Assembly: GCA_024235595.1 (NCBI GenBank)
Contig: JACKMC010000017.1
Coordinates: 1 to 56,249, forward strand
DNA length: 56,249 nt
Source of the DNA: Zoogloeaceae bacterium
Lineage (GTDB): Bacteria > Pseudomonadota > Gammaproteobacteria > Burkholderiales > Rhodocyclaceae
Direction: 5' to 3'
The notes below the pieces were generated by a model, which saw only the letters and a program-made list of their open reading frames with translations, searched no databases and had not been told where the DNA came from. The position numbers were made by a program, and so were the translations under genes. Of the stretch, positions 22,545 through 31,529 are shown piece after piece. How positions within the stretch are numbered: position 1 is the first letter of the stretch; each line of letters opens with the position of its first letter.

Positions 22545-23614
22545 TAGTCGAATCTCCGCAATGCCAGACCGCAGGCAACAAGGAGGCTGGGCGCGTCAGC
22601 CATGAGGTTCTTGGGGCGGATCTTCTGGGACAGCGTCATGCCGGCAAACGGGTTCGCCACCATGCACGACACCTGGGTGCGCCCGGAAACGACCTCGGCA
22701 AGACCCGCGATGACCGCGCAGCCTCCGGCGAGGACGATCTGATCGACCTGGTTGTATTGAGTGGAGGTAAAGAAAAATTGCAGGGCGCGCGAGATCTCGA
22801 GTGCCAGGCTGTCCATGAACGGGCGCAGCAGCTCGGTCTCGTAGTTCTCGGGCAGGCTCGCGCTGCGCTTGGCGGCCTCGGCTTCGTCGAAGCTCATGCC
22901 GTACTGGCGGGCGATGTCCTGGGTGAGGAGGTTGCCGCCGAAGGATTGCTCGCGGGCGTAGATCTGGTTGCCATCACGCAGCACCGTGACGTCCAGCGAA
23001 GTCGCGCCGATGTCGACCAGCGCGATGATCTTGCCCTCGATGCCGCCCTTGATGTTCTTCGCAACGAGTTCGAAGGCCGCCTGCGAAGCAAAGGATTCGA
23101 CATCGACGACCTGAGCCTTGAGGCCGGCCGCTTCCGCAGCGGCCACCCGGTCTTCGACCTTCTCCTTGCGCGACGCGGCAATCAGCACCTCGACGTCGTC
23201 GCTGTCGCCGGCCGGACCGATGACCTGGAAATCGAGGTTGACCTCTTCGAGCGCGAAGGGAATGTACTGGTTGGCCTCGGCCTCCACCTGCACTTCCATT
23301 TCCTGCTCGCGCAGGCCGCCGGGAAGCACGATCCGCTTGGTAATGACCGAAGAGGCCGGCAGGCCCATGGCAACCAGCTTGGCGTTGCTCGCCATGCGAC
23401 GGAGTGCGCGCCGCACCGAATCGGAAACCGCCTCGAGATTGGAGACGTTGCCGTCAACTACCGCCTCGCGCACCAGCGGCTCGACGGCGTAACGCTCGAT
23501 GCAGTAGCCCAGTTTGTCATCGCCGGACAACTCCACCATCTTCACCGAAGACGTTGAAATATCCAGACCGATCAAAGGGCGCGCCTTTCGAGCAAAAAGC
23601 GAGAAATCAAGCAC
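22544..23614 (-). CDS. pilM: Type IV pilus actin-like ATPase
   Basis: 356 residues of the FtsA/actin fold that sits on the cytoplasmic side and binds PilN. Nucleotide-binding motifs are IGLDISTSSVKMVEL near the N-terminus, ALVDIGATSLDVTVL in the middle and VLAGGCAVIAGL near the C-terminus. The start codon is GTG at 23614; the homologous sequence begins here (LDFSLF), in the usual position ahead of the actin fold. First gene of pilMNOPQ, divergent from the PBP1A gene. Confidence 0.96.
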   Translation of the reverse strand: MLDFSLFARKARPLIGLDISTSSVKMVELSGDDKLGYCIERYAVEPLVREAVVDGNVSNLEAVSDSVRRALRRMASNAKLVAMGLPASSVITKRIVLPGGLREQEMEVQVEAEANQYIPFALEEVNLDFQVIGPAGDSDDVEVLIAASRKEKVEDRVAAAEAAGLKAQVVDVESFASQAAFELVAKNIKGGIEGKIIALVDIGATSLDVTVLRDGNQIYAREQSFGGNLLTQDIARQYGMSFDEAEAAKRSASLPENYETELLRPFMDSLALEISRALQFFFTSTQYNQVDQIVLAGGCAVIAGLAEVVSGRTQVSCMVANPFAGMTLSQKIRPKNLMADAPSLLVACGLALRRFD

Positions 23615-23652
23615 GTGAATTTCCCTTTATTTTCCGTTAGTTACGCGCACAA

Positions 23653-23682
23653 ACAATAATTCGCTTGAAATGCTAACAACAA
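23653..23682 (-). promoter_or_regulatory. Candidate sigma70 promoter of pilM
   Basis: Minus strand: -35 TTGTTG (23682-23677) and -10 TATTGT (23658-23653) separated by 18 bp. The match is moderate. A 10-bp palindrome CACTCGAGTG at 23685-23694 lies just upstream and could be an operator. Confidence 0.3.
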
Positions 23683-23722
23683 GCCACTCGAGTGTAAAGT
23701 TAAATCGGGTCAAGCACTTGCG

Positions 23723-23752
23723 TTGGTACGCATTTGCCCGCCGCTCTATAAT
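23723..23752 (+). promoter_or_regulatory. Sigma70 promoter of the PBP1A gene
   Basis: A perfect -10 TATAAT at 23747-23752 and a -35-like TTGGTA at 23723-23728 with an 18-bp spacer. The predicted start of transcription is near 23759, leaving a short leader of about 22 nt before the ATG at 23782. Confidence 0.55.
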
Positions 23753-23781
23753 CCCGCTCTTTGTCTGCCACTGGAAACCCG

Positions 23782-26208
23782 ATGCGCTGGGTCCTATATC
23801 CGATTGCCGTCATCTTTTCGCTCGCCCTCATCGCAGTGGCCGGCGTTGCGGCGCTTACTGCCTTTTCCTGGCCCAACCTTCCGTCGGTAGACATCCTCAC
23901 CGACTATCACCCCAAGATTCCGCTGCGAATCTTCACCGCCGACGGCCACCTGCTTGCCGAATACGGCGAGGAACGTCGCTCCTTCGTGCCGATCGCGGAG
24001 TTTCCCGCGATCATGAAGAACGCGGTGCTGGCGGCCGAAGATGAGCGCTTCTATGAGCATCCCGGTGTCGACTCCATCGGCATCCTGCGCGCCGCGCTCG
24101 CCAACCTGACCTCCGGCGGCAAGGCGCAGGGCGCCTCCACCATCACCATGCAGGTGGCCCGCAATTTCTTTCTGACACGCGAGAAAAGTTTCAGCCGCAA
24201 GTTCTACGAAATCCTTCTTTCCATCAAGATCGAACGCAACCTGACCAAGGACCAGATCCTCGAGATCTACCTCAACCAGATCTACCTCGGGCAACGCTCC
24301 TACGGGTTTGCAACCGCCGCTCGTACCTATTTCGACAAATCCGTGAAAGACTTGAGCATTGGCGAAGCGGCAATGCTCGCGGGCCTTCCCAAGGCGCCCT
24401 CGGCCTACAACCCGGTAGTCAATCCCAAGCGCGCGGCCCTTCGTCAAGCATATGTTCTACGCAGGATGCGCGAACTCGGCTTCATTACCGAGGCAGAATT
24501 TCTCGATGCGACGCAAAATGCGGTGAAAACCGTGACTGCGCGGAGGAATCCGAACCGGATAAGCGTGCACGGCGAATATGTTGCCGAGATGGCGCGGCGC
24601 ATTGCCGTCGAGCAGTTCAAGGATGCCGCCTACGAGATGGGCATCCGCATTACCACCACGATCACCAGCGAGGATCAGGAGGCCGCCTACGAGGCCTTGC
24701 GCAAAGGCGTGCTCGACTACGATCGCCGCCACGGCTACCGCGGCCCCGAATCCTTCGCCGACATGAAGGAGATCCGCTCGGACCAGGACGAGGCGCTCGA
24801 CGACATCCTGGCCGAAGTGGCCGACCACGACGACCTGCTGGCCGCGTTGGTGCTCAAGGTCGAACCGAAGAAGGTCACCGTCTATCGGCGCGGCACGACC
24901 ATCGCAATAGAAGGCTCGGGCCTGCGCTTCGCGGCACCGATGCTCTCCGAACGCGCGCCGGCGGGCAAGCGGGTCCGTCGCGGGGCGATCGTGCGCATCC
25001 GCGATACCGGCAAGGGCTGGGAAATTCTCCAGCTACCCGAAGTGCAGGCCGCGCTGGTGGCGACCGATCCGCACACCGGCGCGATCAAGGCGCTGGTCGG
25101 CGGATTCGACTTCGACCTCAGCAAGTTCAACCATGTCACCCAGGGCTGGCGCCAGCCGGGCTCGAGCTTCAAGCCCTTCATCTATTCCGCCGCGCTGGAG
25201 AAGGGCTACAGTCCGGCGAGCTGGGTCGACGATTCGCCGCTGAGCTTTTCGGCCGGCGTCACCGGCAGCCAGGCCTGGGAGCCCAAGAACTACGACGGGC
25301 GCTACGAGGGTCCGATGACCATCCGCAATGCGCTGGCCCGGTCCAAGAACATGGTCTCCATCCGCCTGCTCGAATCCATCGGCCCCGAGTACGCGCAGGA
25401 CTATGTGACGCGCTTCGGTTTCGAGCGCGAGCGCCACCCGCCCTACCTCACCATGGCGCTGGGGGCCGGCTCTGCGACCGTCTGGGAAATGGCGAGCGCC
25501 TACTCGGTCTTCGCCAACGGCGGCTTCCGGGTCGAACCCTACATCGTCAAGGAGATGGTCGATGGCAATGGCCGGGTGCTGGCGCGGGTCGACCCGCCGG
25601 TGGCGAGCGAATCGGCAGCCCGGGTCATCGACCCCCGCAACGCCTTTCTCATGGACTCGATGCTGCGCGACGTAGTCCGGCGCGGCACCGGCAGCCGCGC
25701 CCGCAGCCTTGGCCGCAGCGATCTTGCGGGCAAGACCGGCACCACGAACGACTATGTCGACGCCTGGTTCTGCGGTTATTCGCCCAGCCTGGTGGCCATC
25801 AGCTGGGTCGGTTTCGACCAGCCGCAGAACCTCGGTCGCGGCGAAACCGGCGGCGCCGCCGCGCTTCCGATCTGGATCGATTTCATGCGCTCGGCGCTCA
25901 AGGGCGTGCCCGAAACACGCCTGGACCAGCCGCCGGGCCTGATCCGCATCGTGACCGAAGATGGCGACAGCAACGAACTGATGTATCAGGAGAACCTGCC
26001 GCCGATTCCGCCCGAATCGATCATCGACCCCGACGCCCTGCCTCCGCCCAGCGAGGAGCCGTTCAGCTACGGCCCAGGCTTCTTCCCGATGCCGGTCCCG
26101 CAGGCGGCACCGCCTGCGGCACCCGCACCGACCCCGCCGCCACCCGCGCAGCGCAGCACACCGGCGCCGGTCTATGACCTGGCACCAAGGCCGATCAAGC
26201 GCAACTGA
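23782..26208 (+). CDS. mrcA: Penicillin-binding protein 1A (class A bifunctional PBP)
   Basis: Polymerises and cross-links peptidoglycan. 808 residues from the ATG at 23782 (preceded by GGAAA); a TTG 21 bp upstream is possible but unneeded. One N-terminal membrane helix, then the GT51 transglycosylase with catalytic Glu in AAEDERFYEHPG and the QGASTITMQVARN and YLNQIYLGQRSYG motifs. An OB-like insert follows, then the transpeptidase with SSFK (active Ser), SKN and KTGTTNDYVDAWF. The tail is Pro-rich. Its position next to divergent pilMNOPQ is conserved in many proteobacteria. Confidence 0.96.
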   Translation: MRWVLYPIAVIFSLALIAVAGVAALTAFSWPNLPSVDILTDYHPKIPLRIFTADGHLLAEYGEERRSFVPIAEFPAIMKNAVLAAEDERFYEHPGVDSIGILRAALANLTSGGKAQGASTITMQVARNFFLTREKSFSRKFYEILLSIKIERNLTKDQILEIYLNQIYLGQRSYGFATAARTYFDKSVKDLSIGEAAMLAGLPKAPSAYNPVVNPKRAALRQAYVLRRMRELGFITEAEFLDATQNAVKTVTARRNPNRISVHGEYVAEMARRIAVEQFKDAAYEMGIRITTTITSEDQEAAYEALRKGVLDYDRRHGYRGPESFADMKEIRSDQDEALDDILAEVADHDDLLAALVLKVEPKKVTVYRRGTTIAIEGSGLRFAAPMLSERAPAGKRVRRGAIVRIRDTGKGWEILQLPEVQAALVATDPHTGAIKALVGGFDFDLSKFNHVTQGWRQPGSSFKPFIYSAALEKGYSPASWVDDSPLSFSAGVTGSQAWEPKNYDGRYEGPMTIRNALARSKNMVSIRLLESIGPEYAQDYVTRFGFERERHPPYLTMALGAGSATVWEMASAYSVFANGGFRVEPYIVKEMVDGNGRVLARVDPPVASESAARVIDPRNAFLMDSMLRDVVRRGTGSRARSLGRSDLAGKTGTTNDYVDAWFCGYSPSLVAISWVGFDQPQNLGRGETGGAAALPIWIDFMRSALKGVPETRLDQPPGLIRIVTEDGDSNELMYQENLPPIPPESIIDPDALPPPSEEPFSYGPGFFPMPVPQAAPPAAPAPTPPPPAQRSTPAPVYDLAPRPIKRN

Positions 26209-26214
26209 GCTCGC

Positions 26215-26240
26215 GTGCCAGCCACCCCGGTGGCTGGCAC
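26215..26240. terminator. Hairpin between convergent mrcA and cyaY
   Basis: A 12-bp perfect stem: GTGCCAGCCACC (26215-26226), loop CC, GGTGGCTGGCAC (26229-26240), 6 bp after the mrcA stop. There is no T-tract on either strand, so it may block read-through in both directions by structure or with Rho. Confidence 0.5.
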
Positions 26241-26325
26241 ATGCAGGGCAGCCCCCCGCATCCATCGTGCCGTGGCGAAGCAGGCGCAGCGGTTGGCGCA
26301 GCCCTGACGATGCCGCCGACCCCGG

Positions 26326-26652
26326 CTATTCGCCCATCGCAAGGTCGATCCGCCGGCCAGCCTGTTCGCTCAGCACGCGGGCCAGCGTGGCATGGAGGTC
26401 CACGCCGTCGCGGGTCCCAAGCCAGCGCCCGCCCTCGGGACGGAAGTGGAATCCGCCGCTCTTTGCCGCAACCCATATCTCACGCGCCGCGGTGTGCCGG
26501 TTGATGACCACCTTGCTGCCGTTCTCGAATTCGAGCTCGAGCACGCCGCCGGCCTGCACCTCCAGTTCGATATCGTCCTCGAAGGCCTCGAGCGCATGCT
26601 CGATGCGCGCAAGTTCGGCCTCGGCCAGGGCGTTGAATGCAGCCTCATCCAT
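26326..26652 (-). CDS. cyaY: Frataxin-like iron-binding protein CyaY
   Basis: Binds iron and modulates the Isc iron-sulfur cluster machinery in the cytoplasm. 108 residues from ATG 26652, which has GGAG 8 nt upstream. The acidic first helix (AEAELARIEHALEAFEDDIELEVQ) and the beta-sheet with INRHTAAREIWVAAKSGGFHF and the conserved Trp are typical. It is transcribed divergently from lptM-lysA, an arrangement conserved in many gammaproteobacteria and betaproteobacteria. Confidence 0.93.
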   Translation of the reverse strand: MDEAAFNALAEAELARIEHALEAFEDDIELEVQAGGVLELEFENGSKVVINRHTAAREIWVAAKSGGFHFRPEGGRWLGTRDGVDLHATLARVLSEQAGRRIDLAMGE

Positions 26653-26698
26653 TTGCTTCACTCCATCTGTTAACATCGGCGTTTTTTCCGGATCCGCC

Positions 26699-26860
26699 AT
26701 GCGCGCTTTTCGATTGCTCTGCTCCCTGTCCCTGCTGGCCGCGCTGACGGCCTGCGGCATCAAGGGCCCCCTGTACCTGCCCGACGGCCGCACCACCGCA
26801 GGCAAGACGGCAGAAACGCCGGCGGATCATAACAAACCCCGACAGGAAGCCCCGCAATGA
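26699..26860 (+). CDS. lptM: LPS translocon maturation lipoprotein LptM (YifL family)
   Basis: A 53-residue lipoprotein: signal peptide MRAFRLLCSLSLLAALTAC with lipobox LTAC, followed by the family signature GIKGPLYLPD right after the lipidated Cys, then a disordered tail. In E. coli this protein promotes oxidative maturation of LptD. The stop overlaps the lysA start (ATGA). It is too short to be found by length alone; the CGIKGPLY motif and the lysA/cyaY neighbourhood make the call secure. Confidence 0.88.
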   Translation: MRAFRLLCSLSLLAALTACGIKGPLYLPDGRTTAGKTAETPADHNKPRQEAPQ

Positions 26861-28125
26861 GCGCCTACCCCAATCCCACCCTGCACGAGGGCCCCAATGG
26901 CCTCGAACTCGAGGGCGTATCGCTCGTCGCGCTGGCCGAACGGCACGGCACGCCCAGCTATGTGTACTCCCGCGAAGCCCTGAGCGCCGCCTACCGCGCC
27001 TACGCATCGGCGCTCGAGGGCCACCGGGCGAGGATCTTCTATGCGGTCAAGGCCAACTCCAACCTCGCCGTGCTCAACCTCTTCGCGCGCCTCGGTGCGG
27101 GTTTCGACATCGTCTCGGGCGGCGAACTGTCGCGCGTGCTGGCTGCCGGGGGCAAGGCCGGGGAGGTCGTGTTCTCCGGCGTCGGCAAGTCCGCGGCCGA
27201 AATGCGCCAGGCACTCGAGGCGGGGATTCGCTGCTTCAATGTCGAATCCGCTGCCGAGCTCGAGCGGCTCGCTGCCATCGCCGCGCAGATGGGCAAGGTG
27301 GCGCCGATCGCGCTGCGGGTCAATCCGGACGTCGACCCCAAGACCCACCCCTACATTTCCACCGGGCTGCGCAGCAACAAGTTCGGTGTCGCCTTCGACG
27401 AAGCGATGACGCTGTATCGGCGCGCCGCAACCCTGCCGGGGCTCGAGGTCAGCGGAATCGCCTGCCATATCGGCTCGCAACTGCTCGACCCCGCGCCGGT
27501 TGCGGAGGCCGCCGACAAGATTCTCGGCCTGGTCGACCGCCTCGCGGCCGAAGGCATCGCGCTCGATCATATCGATCTGGGGGGTGGCCTCGGCATCCGC
27601 TACAAGGACGAGACGCCACCCTCGCCGGCGGCCTACCTGGCGCCACTGCTCGAGCGCTTCAGCGGCCGCAGCGAAGAGATCTGCCTCGAACCCGGACGCT
27701 CGCTGATCGGCAATGCGGGGCTGCTGCTGACCAGAATCGAGTATCTCAAGCCCGGCGTAGAGAAGAATTTCGCGGTGGTCGATGCCGCCATGAACGACCT
27801 CGCGCGCCCGGCGCTCTACGACGCCTTCCACGACGTGGTGGCGGTGTGCCCGGGCAGCCGCGGCACGCCGCAACGCTACGAGATCGTCGGCCCGATCTGC
27901 GAGAGCGGCGACTTCCTCGCCCACGACCGCGAGCTGAACGTGGCCCCGGGCGAGCTGCTGGCCCTGCTCTCGGCCGGCGCCTACGGCATGACCATGAGCT
28001 CCAACTACAACACTCGTCCGCGCGCTGCCGAGGTGATGGTGGACGGCAACCGCAGCTGGCTGATCCGCGAGCGCGAGCAGGTTGCGGATCTGTACCGCGG
28101 CGAGCAGGTGCTCGCCGCCGACTGA
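26857..28125 (+). CDS. lysA: Diaminopimelate decarboxylase
   Basis: Last step of lysine synthesis: decarboxylates meso-diaminopimelate with PLP. 422 residues. The PLP lysine is in IFYAVKANSN. HIGSQL, the glycine loop in IDLGGGLGI, EPGRSLIGNAG, the Cys of GPICESGDF and the C-terminal GAYGMTMSSNYNTRPR are all intact. Start overlaps lptM by 4 nt. Confidence 0.97.
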   Translation: MSAYPNPTLHEGPNGLELEGVSLVALAERHGTPSYVYSREALSAAYRAYASALEGHRARIFYAVKANSNLAVLNLFARLGAGFDIVSGGELSRVLAAGGKAGEVVFSGVGKSAAEMRQALEAGIRCFNVESAAELERLAAIAAQMGKVAPIALRVNPDVDPKTHPYISTGLRSNKFGVAFDEAMTLYRRAATLPGLEVSGIACHIGSQLLDPAPVAEAADKILGLVDRLAAEGIALDHIDLGGGLGIRYKDETPPSPAAYLAPLLERFSGRSEEICLEPGRSLIGNAGLLLTRIEYLKPGVEKNFAVVDAAMNDLARPALYDAFHDVVAVCPGSRGTPQRYEIVGPICESGDFLAHDRELNVAPGELLALLSAGAYGMTMSSNYNTRPRAAEVMVDGNRSWLIREREQVADLYRGEQVLAAD

Positions 28126-28169
28126 GCGCCGCGACGCGACCACCGGCCCGAGCTCGCCGCTGGTCGCGG

Positions 28170-28214
28170 TGCGACACCATGTCGCACGACAAACCGCGAC
28201 ACCATACCGTATGG
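28170..28214. promoter_or_regulatory. Candidate operator region upstream of the copper receptor gene
   Basis: Three symmetric or repeated elements lie within 45 bp. TGCGACA/TGTCGCA arms flank CCA at 170-186 of this kilobase (28170-28186). A direct repeat GCGACACCAT occurs at 28171-28180 and 28196-28205. The palindrome CCATAC-C-GTATGG is at 28202-28214. They lie 50-95 bp ahead of the receptor start, where a metal-responsive repressor or activator could bind. The regulator is unknown. Confidence 0.4.
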
Positions 28215-28265
28215 TTGCGCCCGCCGCGCCCGGACGCTTTCCGGGCACGATTACGGGAGCACGCA

Positions 28266-30284
28266 ATGCGCATCACGGTTTCGAGACTCAGCCCGCTGGC
28301 GCTGGCCCTAACAGCCCTTCAATCCGGACCGGCGCAGGCAGCCGACGACGTCGCCCTCGACGCCGTCGTGGTCACCGCCCCGGCAATGGAGAGCCCGCTT
28401 ACGGTCAGCACCGACCCGAAGGCAGCCCGCCAACCCGTTCCCGCCCACGACGGCGCGGACCTGCTCAAGAACATTCCCGGCTTCTCGGTGATACGCAAAG
28501 GCGGCACCGACGGCGATCCGGTGTTCCGCGGCATGGCCGCCTCCCGCCTCGGCATCCTGCTCGACGGCGAGATGATTCTCGGTGGCTGCGGCATGCGCAT
28601 GGACCCCCCGACCGCCTACGTGTTCCCTGAAGCCTACGACACGGTGGTGGTGCAAAAGGGCCCGCAGAGCGTCCTCTACGGCCCGGGCAACAGTGCCGGC
28701 GTGGTGCGCTTCGAGCGCAAGCAACCCCGCTTCGAGACGCCCGGTGCCCGTTTCGACGGCAGCCTGCTGGTGGGCAGCAACGATCGCAACGACCAGGTCC
28801 TCACCGCCGCCGCCGGCACCCCGGGCTTCTATGCAGATGCCGCTGCCACCCGCTCTGACGCCAACGACTACACGGATGGCAATGGCAACGAGGTGCATTC
28901 GGCCTACACCCGCTGGAGCACCAACCTGGCGCTGGGCTGGACGCCCGACCGCGACACCCGGATCGAGCTCTCGCTGGCCAAGAGCGACGGCGAGGCGGCC
29001 TATGCCGACCGCAGCATGGATGGCGTCAAGTTCGATCGCGAGAACGTCGGCCTGAAGTTCGAGAAGCGCATGATCACGCCGCTGCTGGCGAAGCTCGAGG
29101 CGCAGGTCTATCACAACTACGTCGACCACGTGATGGACAACTATTCGCTGCGCGACGCCACCGGCATGAAGATGGTCAGCAACCCGGACCGCGAAACCAC
29201 CGGCGGCCGGATCGCGGCGACGCTCAATCTCGCCGCCACGAGCATGCTCGATATCGGCATCGACTTCCAGAAGAACGAACATAGCGTGCGCTCCGCCAGC
29301 AGCATGATGGCCGATCCGGACTACACCTCGCTGGCCCGCAATTCGGACATGCGCTTCAGGAACTGGGGGGTGTTCGGCGAACTCACCCACGAACTGGATG
29401 ATGCCAACCGCCTCATCGGCGGCCTTCGCGTCGACCGCAGCACGGCCGAAGACCAGCGCAGTGGCAAGACCACTTCCGGCCTCGAAGAGACCGACACGCT
29501 CAGGGCAGGCTTCCTGCGCTGGGAGCGGATGCTGGGCGGCGGCAAGACGCTCTACGCCGGCATCGGCCACAGCGAACGCTCGGCCGACTACTGGGAGCGG
29601 AACAAGAACCCCGCCGCGAGCTCGATGATGATGAGCGGCAGCGCAAGTACCTTCTCGCTGGACCCGGAAAAGACCACCCAGCTCGACATCGGCGCGATTC
29701 ATCATGCCGGCCCGGTAAAAGCGTCGCTGTCGCTCTACTACGCCAAGCACCGCGACTACATCCTCATCGAACAGCTTCCGCTGGTGAGCAGCTACGCGAG
29801 CGATGCGCGCAACATCGACGCCACCACCTACGGCCTCGAGGGGGACGTCGCCTACCAGTTCGCCCCGCGCTGGACCGGAACCGCGACGCTCGCCTGGGTG
29901 CATGGCGAGAACGACACCGATGGCACGCCGCTCGCACAGCTCCCGCCGCTCGAAGGTCGGCTCGGTCTCGAGTACGACACCGGAACCTGGTCGGCCGGAG
30001 CCCTGTGGCGCCTCGTCAGCGGGCAGCACCGGGTCGACGTCGGCGCCGGCAACGTGGTCGGCCAGGACATCGGGCCAACCGCCGGCTTCGGCGTGTTCTC
30101 GATCAACGCCGGCTACCGTGTGCGCAAGGACACCGTGATCAGCGCCGGCATCGACAACCTGTTCGACAAGACCTACGCCGAGCACATCTCGCGCAGCGGT
30201 GCGATGGTCAGCGGCTACGACCAGACCATCCGGGTCAACGAGCCGGGCCGTACCATCTGGCTCAAGGCGCGCATGGCGATCTGA
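28266..30284 (+). CDS. TonB-dependent copper receptor (OprC/NosA type)
   Basis: Outer-membrane beta-barrel of 672 residues with a signal peptide cleaved near residue 25 (AQA), a plug domain (about 30-150) and a 22-strand barrel ending in a C-terminal aromatic-poor LKARMAI strand. The copper site known for OprC is visible: CxxxM at Cys108/Met112 (GGCGMRMDPP) and HxM at His288/Met290 (DHVMDNY). Start ATG 28266 has GGGAG 7 nt upstream. It likely imports copper for cuproenzymes such as nitrous oxide reductase or cytochrome oxidase. It is not part of the lysA operon; 140 bp with possible operators separate them. Confidence 0.9.
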   Translation: MRITVSRLSPLALALTALQSGPAQAADDVALDAVVVTAPAMESPLTVSTDPKAARQPVPAHDGADLLKNIPGFSVIRKGGTDGDPVFRGMAASRLGILLDGEMILGGCGMRMDPPTAYVFPEAYDTVVVQKGPQSVLYGPGNSAGVVRFERKQPRFETPGARFDGSLLVGSNDRNDQVLTAAAGTPGFYADAAATRSDANDYTDGNGNEVHSAYTRWSTNLALGWTPDRDTRIELSLAKSDGEAAYADRSMDGVKFDRENVGLKFEKRMITPLLAKLEAQVYHNYVDHVMDNYSLRDATGMKMVSNPDRETTGGRIAATLNLAATSMLDIGIDFQKNEHSVRSASSMMADPDYTSLARNSDMRFRNWGVFGELTHELDDANRLIGGLRVDRSTAEDQRSGKTTSGLEETDTLRAGFLRWERMLGGGKTLYAGIGHSERSADYWERNKNPAASSMMMSGSASTFSLDPEKTTQLDIGAIHHAGPVKASLSLYYAKHRDYILIEQLPLVSSYASDARNIDATTYGLEGDVAYQFAPRWTGTATLAWVHGENDTDGTPLAQLPPLEGRLGLEYDTGTWSAGALWRLVSGQHRVDVGAGNVVGQDIGPTAGFGVFSINAGYRVRKDTVISAGIDNLFDKTYAEHISRSGAMVSGYDQTIRVNEPGRTIWLKARMAI

Positions 30285-30300
30285 GCCAGGCGGCCGACCA

Positions 30301-30331
30301 CGGCAAGGCCCTGCCAAGCGGGGCCTTGCCG
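30301..30331. terminator. Hairpin between convergent receptor and PEP-CTERM genes
   Basis: An 11-bp perfect stem CGGCAAGGCCC (30301-30311) / GGGCCTTGCCG (30321-30331) with a 9-nt loop, 17 bp behind the receptor stop. No T-tract. Confidence 0.5.
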
Positions 30332-30346
30332 ATCAGGCGTCGGGGC

Positions 30347-31084
30347 TCAGCGACGGCGCCGTGCGACGCCGGCCAGCAGTCCGAGGCCCGCCAGCATCAT
30401 GGCGTAGCTTTCGGGCTCGGGCACCGCCGCCGCGATCGTGAACGACTCGAGATTCGGCGCGACAGAGGCGCTGTTGAGCTTGCTCACCGACCAGTTCGCC
30501 GCCCCGTTCACGGGCGAGGCGTAGCTGGCAAAGGCTGCCTCGCCGCTTCGCGCGCCGACGTATTCGCCGAAGCGCGTGCCGGCCTCGAGGGCGATCGCGG
30601 AGCTGCCGAGGGCCAGACCGGTCCCGCTCAACTGGTCGCCCTCGAAGCCCTCGTTCGAAATTGCGGCGAGAAACGCCGCGGGCGTGGTCGCGTCGCTGCC
30701 GACATAGGCGAAAAGGCTGTCCCCGCCGCCCGCAATGTTCGCGCCCGTGCCGGCGCTCAGGGCGCCGAGCGAAACCCCGCGCTCGGCTGCCGAATTCACC
30801 CGGCTGAAGCGCACCACCTCGCCGGCGCTCACGGCATCGTCACCGAGCGACCAGGTGTAGACGGCCTCGCCGCTGTTGAAGGCACCGCCAGCACCGAGGG
30901 CTGCACCGCTCCACTCGTTCTCGGTAAAGTAGATCACGCTGTCGACCGGCAGCTCGGCGAGCGCCACGATGGCCCAGCCGTCCTCATCGGTGTTGAACGC
31001 GGTAAACGCGATATCACCTGCCTCGAGGGCATGGGCGTTGAGCGTCGCCAGCAGCAGCGCACCGGCACAAAGGGTCTTTCTCAT
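30347..31084 (-). CDS. PEP-CTERM sorting-domain exported protein
   Basis: 245 residues with a signal peptide (MRKTLCAGALLLATLNAHA) and a C-terminal PEP-CTERM tail: VPEPESYAMMLAGLGLLAGV followed by a basic RRRR end. Such tails are cut and sorted by exosortase EpsH, often with exopolysaccharide production. The middle (residues about 22-215) is a beta-rich extracellular domain of unknown function (GDIAFTAFNTDEDGWAIVAL, VIYFTENEW). Start ATG 31084 has a strong AGGAGG. No exosortase gene lies in this window. Confidence 0.9.
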   Translation of the reverse strand: MRKTLCAGALLLATLNAHALEAGDIAFTAFNTDEDGWAIVALAELPVDSVIYFTENEWSGAALGAGGAFNSGEAVYTWSLGDDAVSAGEVVRFSRVNSAAERGVSLGALSAGTGANIAGGGDSLFAYVGSDATTPAAFLAAISNEGFEGDQLSGTGLALGSSAIALEAGTRFGEYVGARSGEAAFASYASPVNGAANWSVSKLNSASVAPNLESFTIAAAVPEPESYAMMLAGLGLLAGVARRRR

Positions 31085-31128
31085 TTCAACCTCCTCCCAG
31101 TTCTGATGCCATTCGCATCGCCGGCGAG

Positions 31129-31156
31129 GATATGCATTGCTGCCAATATATGTCAA
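31129..31156 (-). promoter_or_regulatory. Candidate sigma70 promoter of the PEP-CTERM gene
   Basis: Minus strand: perfect -35 TTGACA (31156-31151), 16-bp spacer, -10-like CATATC (31134-31129). Predicted transcript start is about 38 nt ahead of the ATG at 31084. The -35 is strong and the -10 weak. Confidence 0.45.
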
Positions 31157-31529
31157 ACAATTAACCCTAATGGCATACGCACAGGATCGGCGCGCCACGC
31201 CCCCGCTGCGACTCCTGCAGCGCAGAGACCGGGCGCCGGGCTTCGTCCCGGGTGGCGCAGATGATCATGGCAAGCGCAGTGGAGCGCTCGTGCATGCGGG
31301 TATCGATGCGACGCGCTGAAGCCGTTTGGCCTCGACGACGATCACCCGTCGGGTGAATGCGCGACGCGGCAGTGCCATGCTCGAGAACCTTGCCGGCACG
31401 AGTGCAGCGCTGTGGCGGGGTCTCGCGGAGACGGCGGCGGGGGCGCCCCTGCCGCCTTCGATCGGCGCCGGCAAGGGATGCGCCGCGCGCCCGCGGCATG
31501 GGTCATGCGCGGCGCGGCCGATGCGGGCG
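31157..31529. other. Intergenic region without recognisable gene
   Basis: About 370 bases between the PEP-CTERM promoter and the rfbC stop. Short frames on both strands are Arg-rich, lack ribosome binding sites and match no family I recognise. No terminator with a T-tract is seen behind rfbC. Confidence 0.5.
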
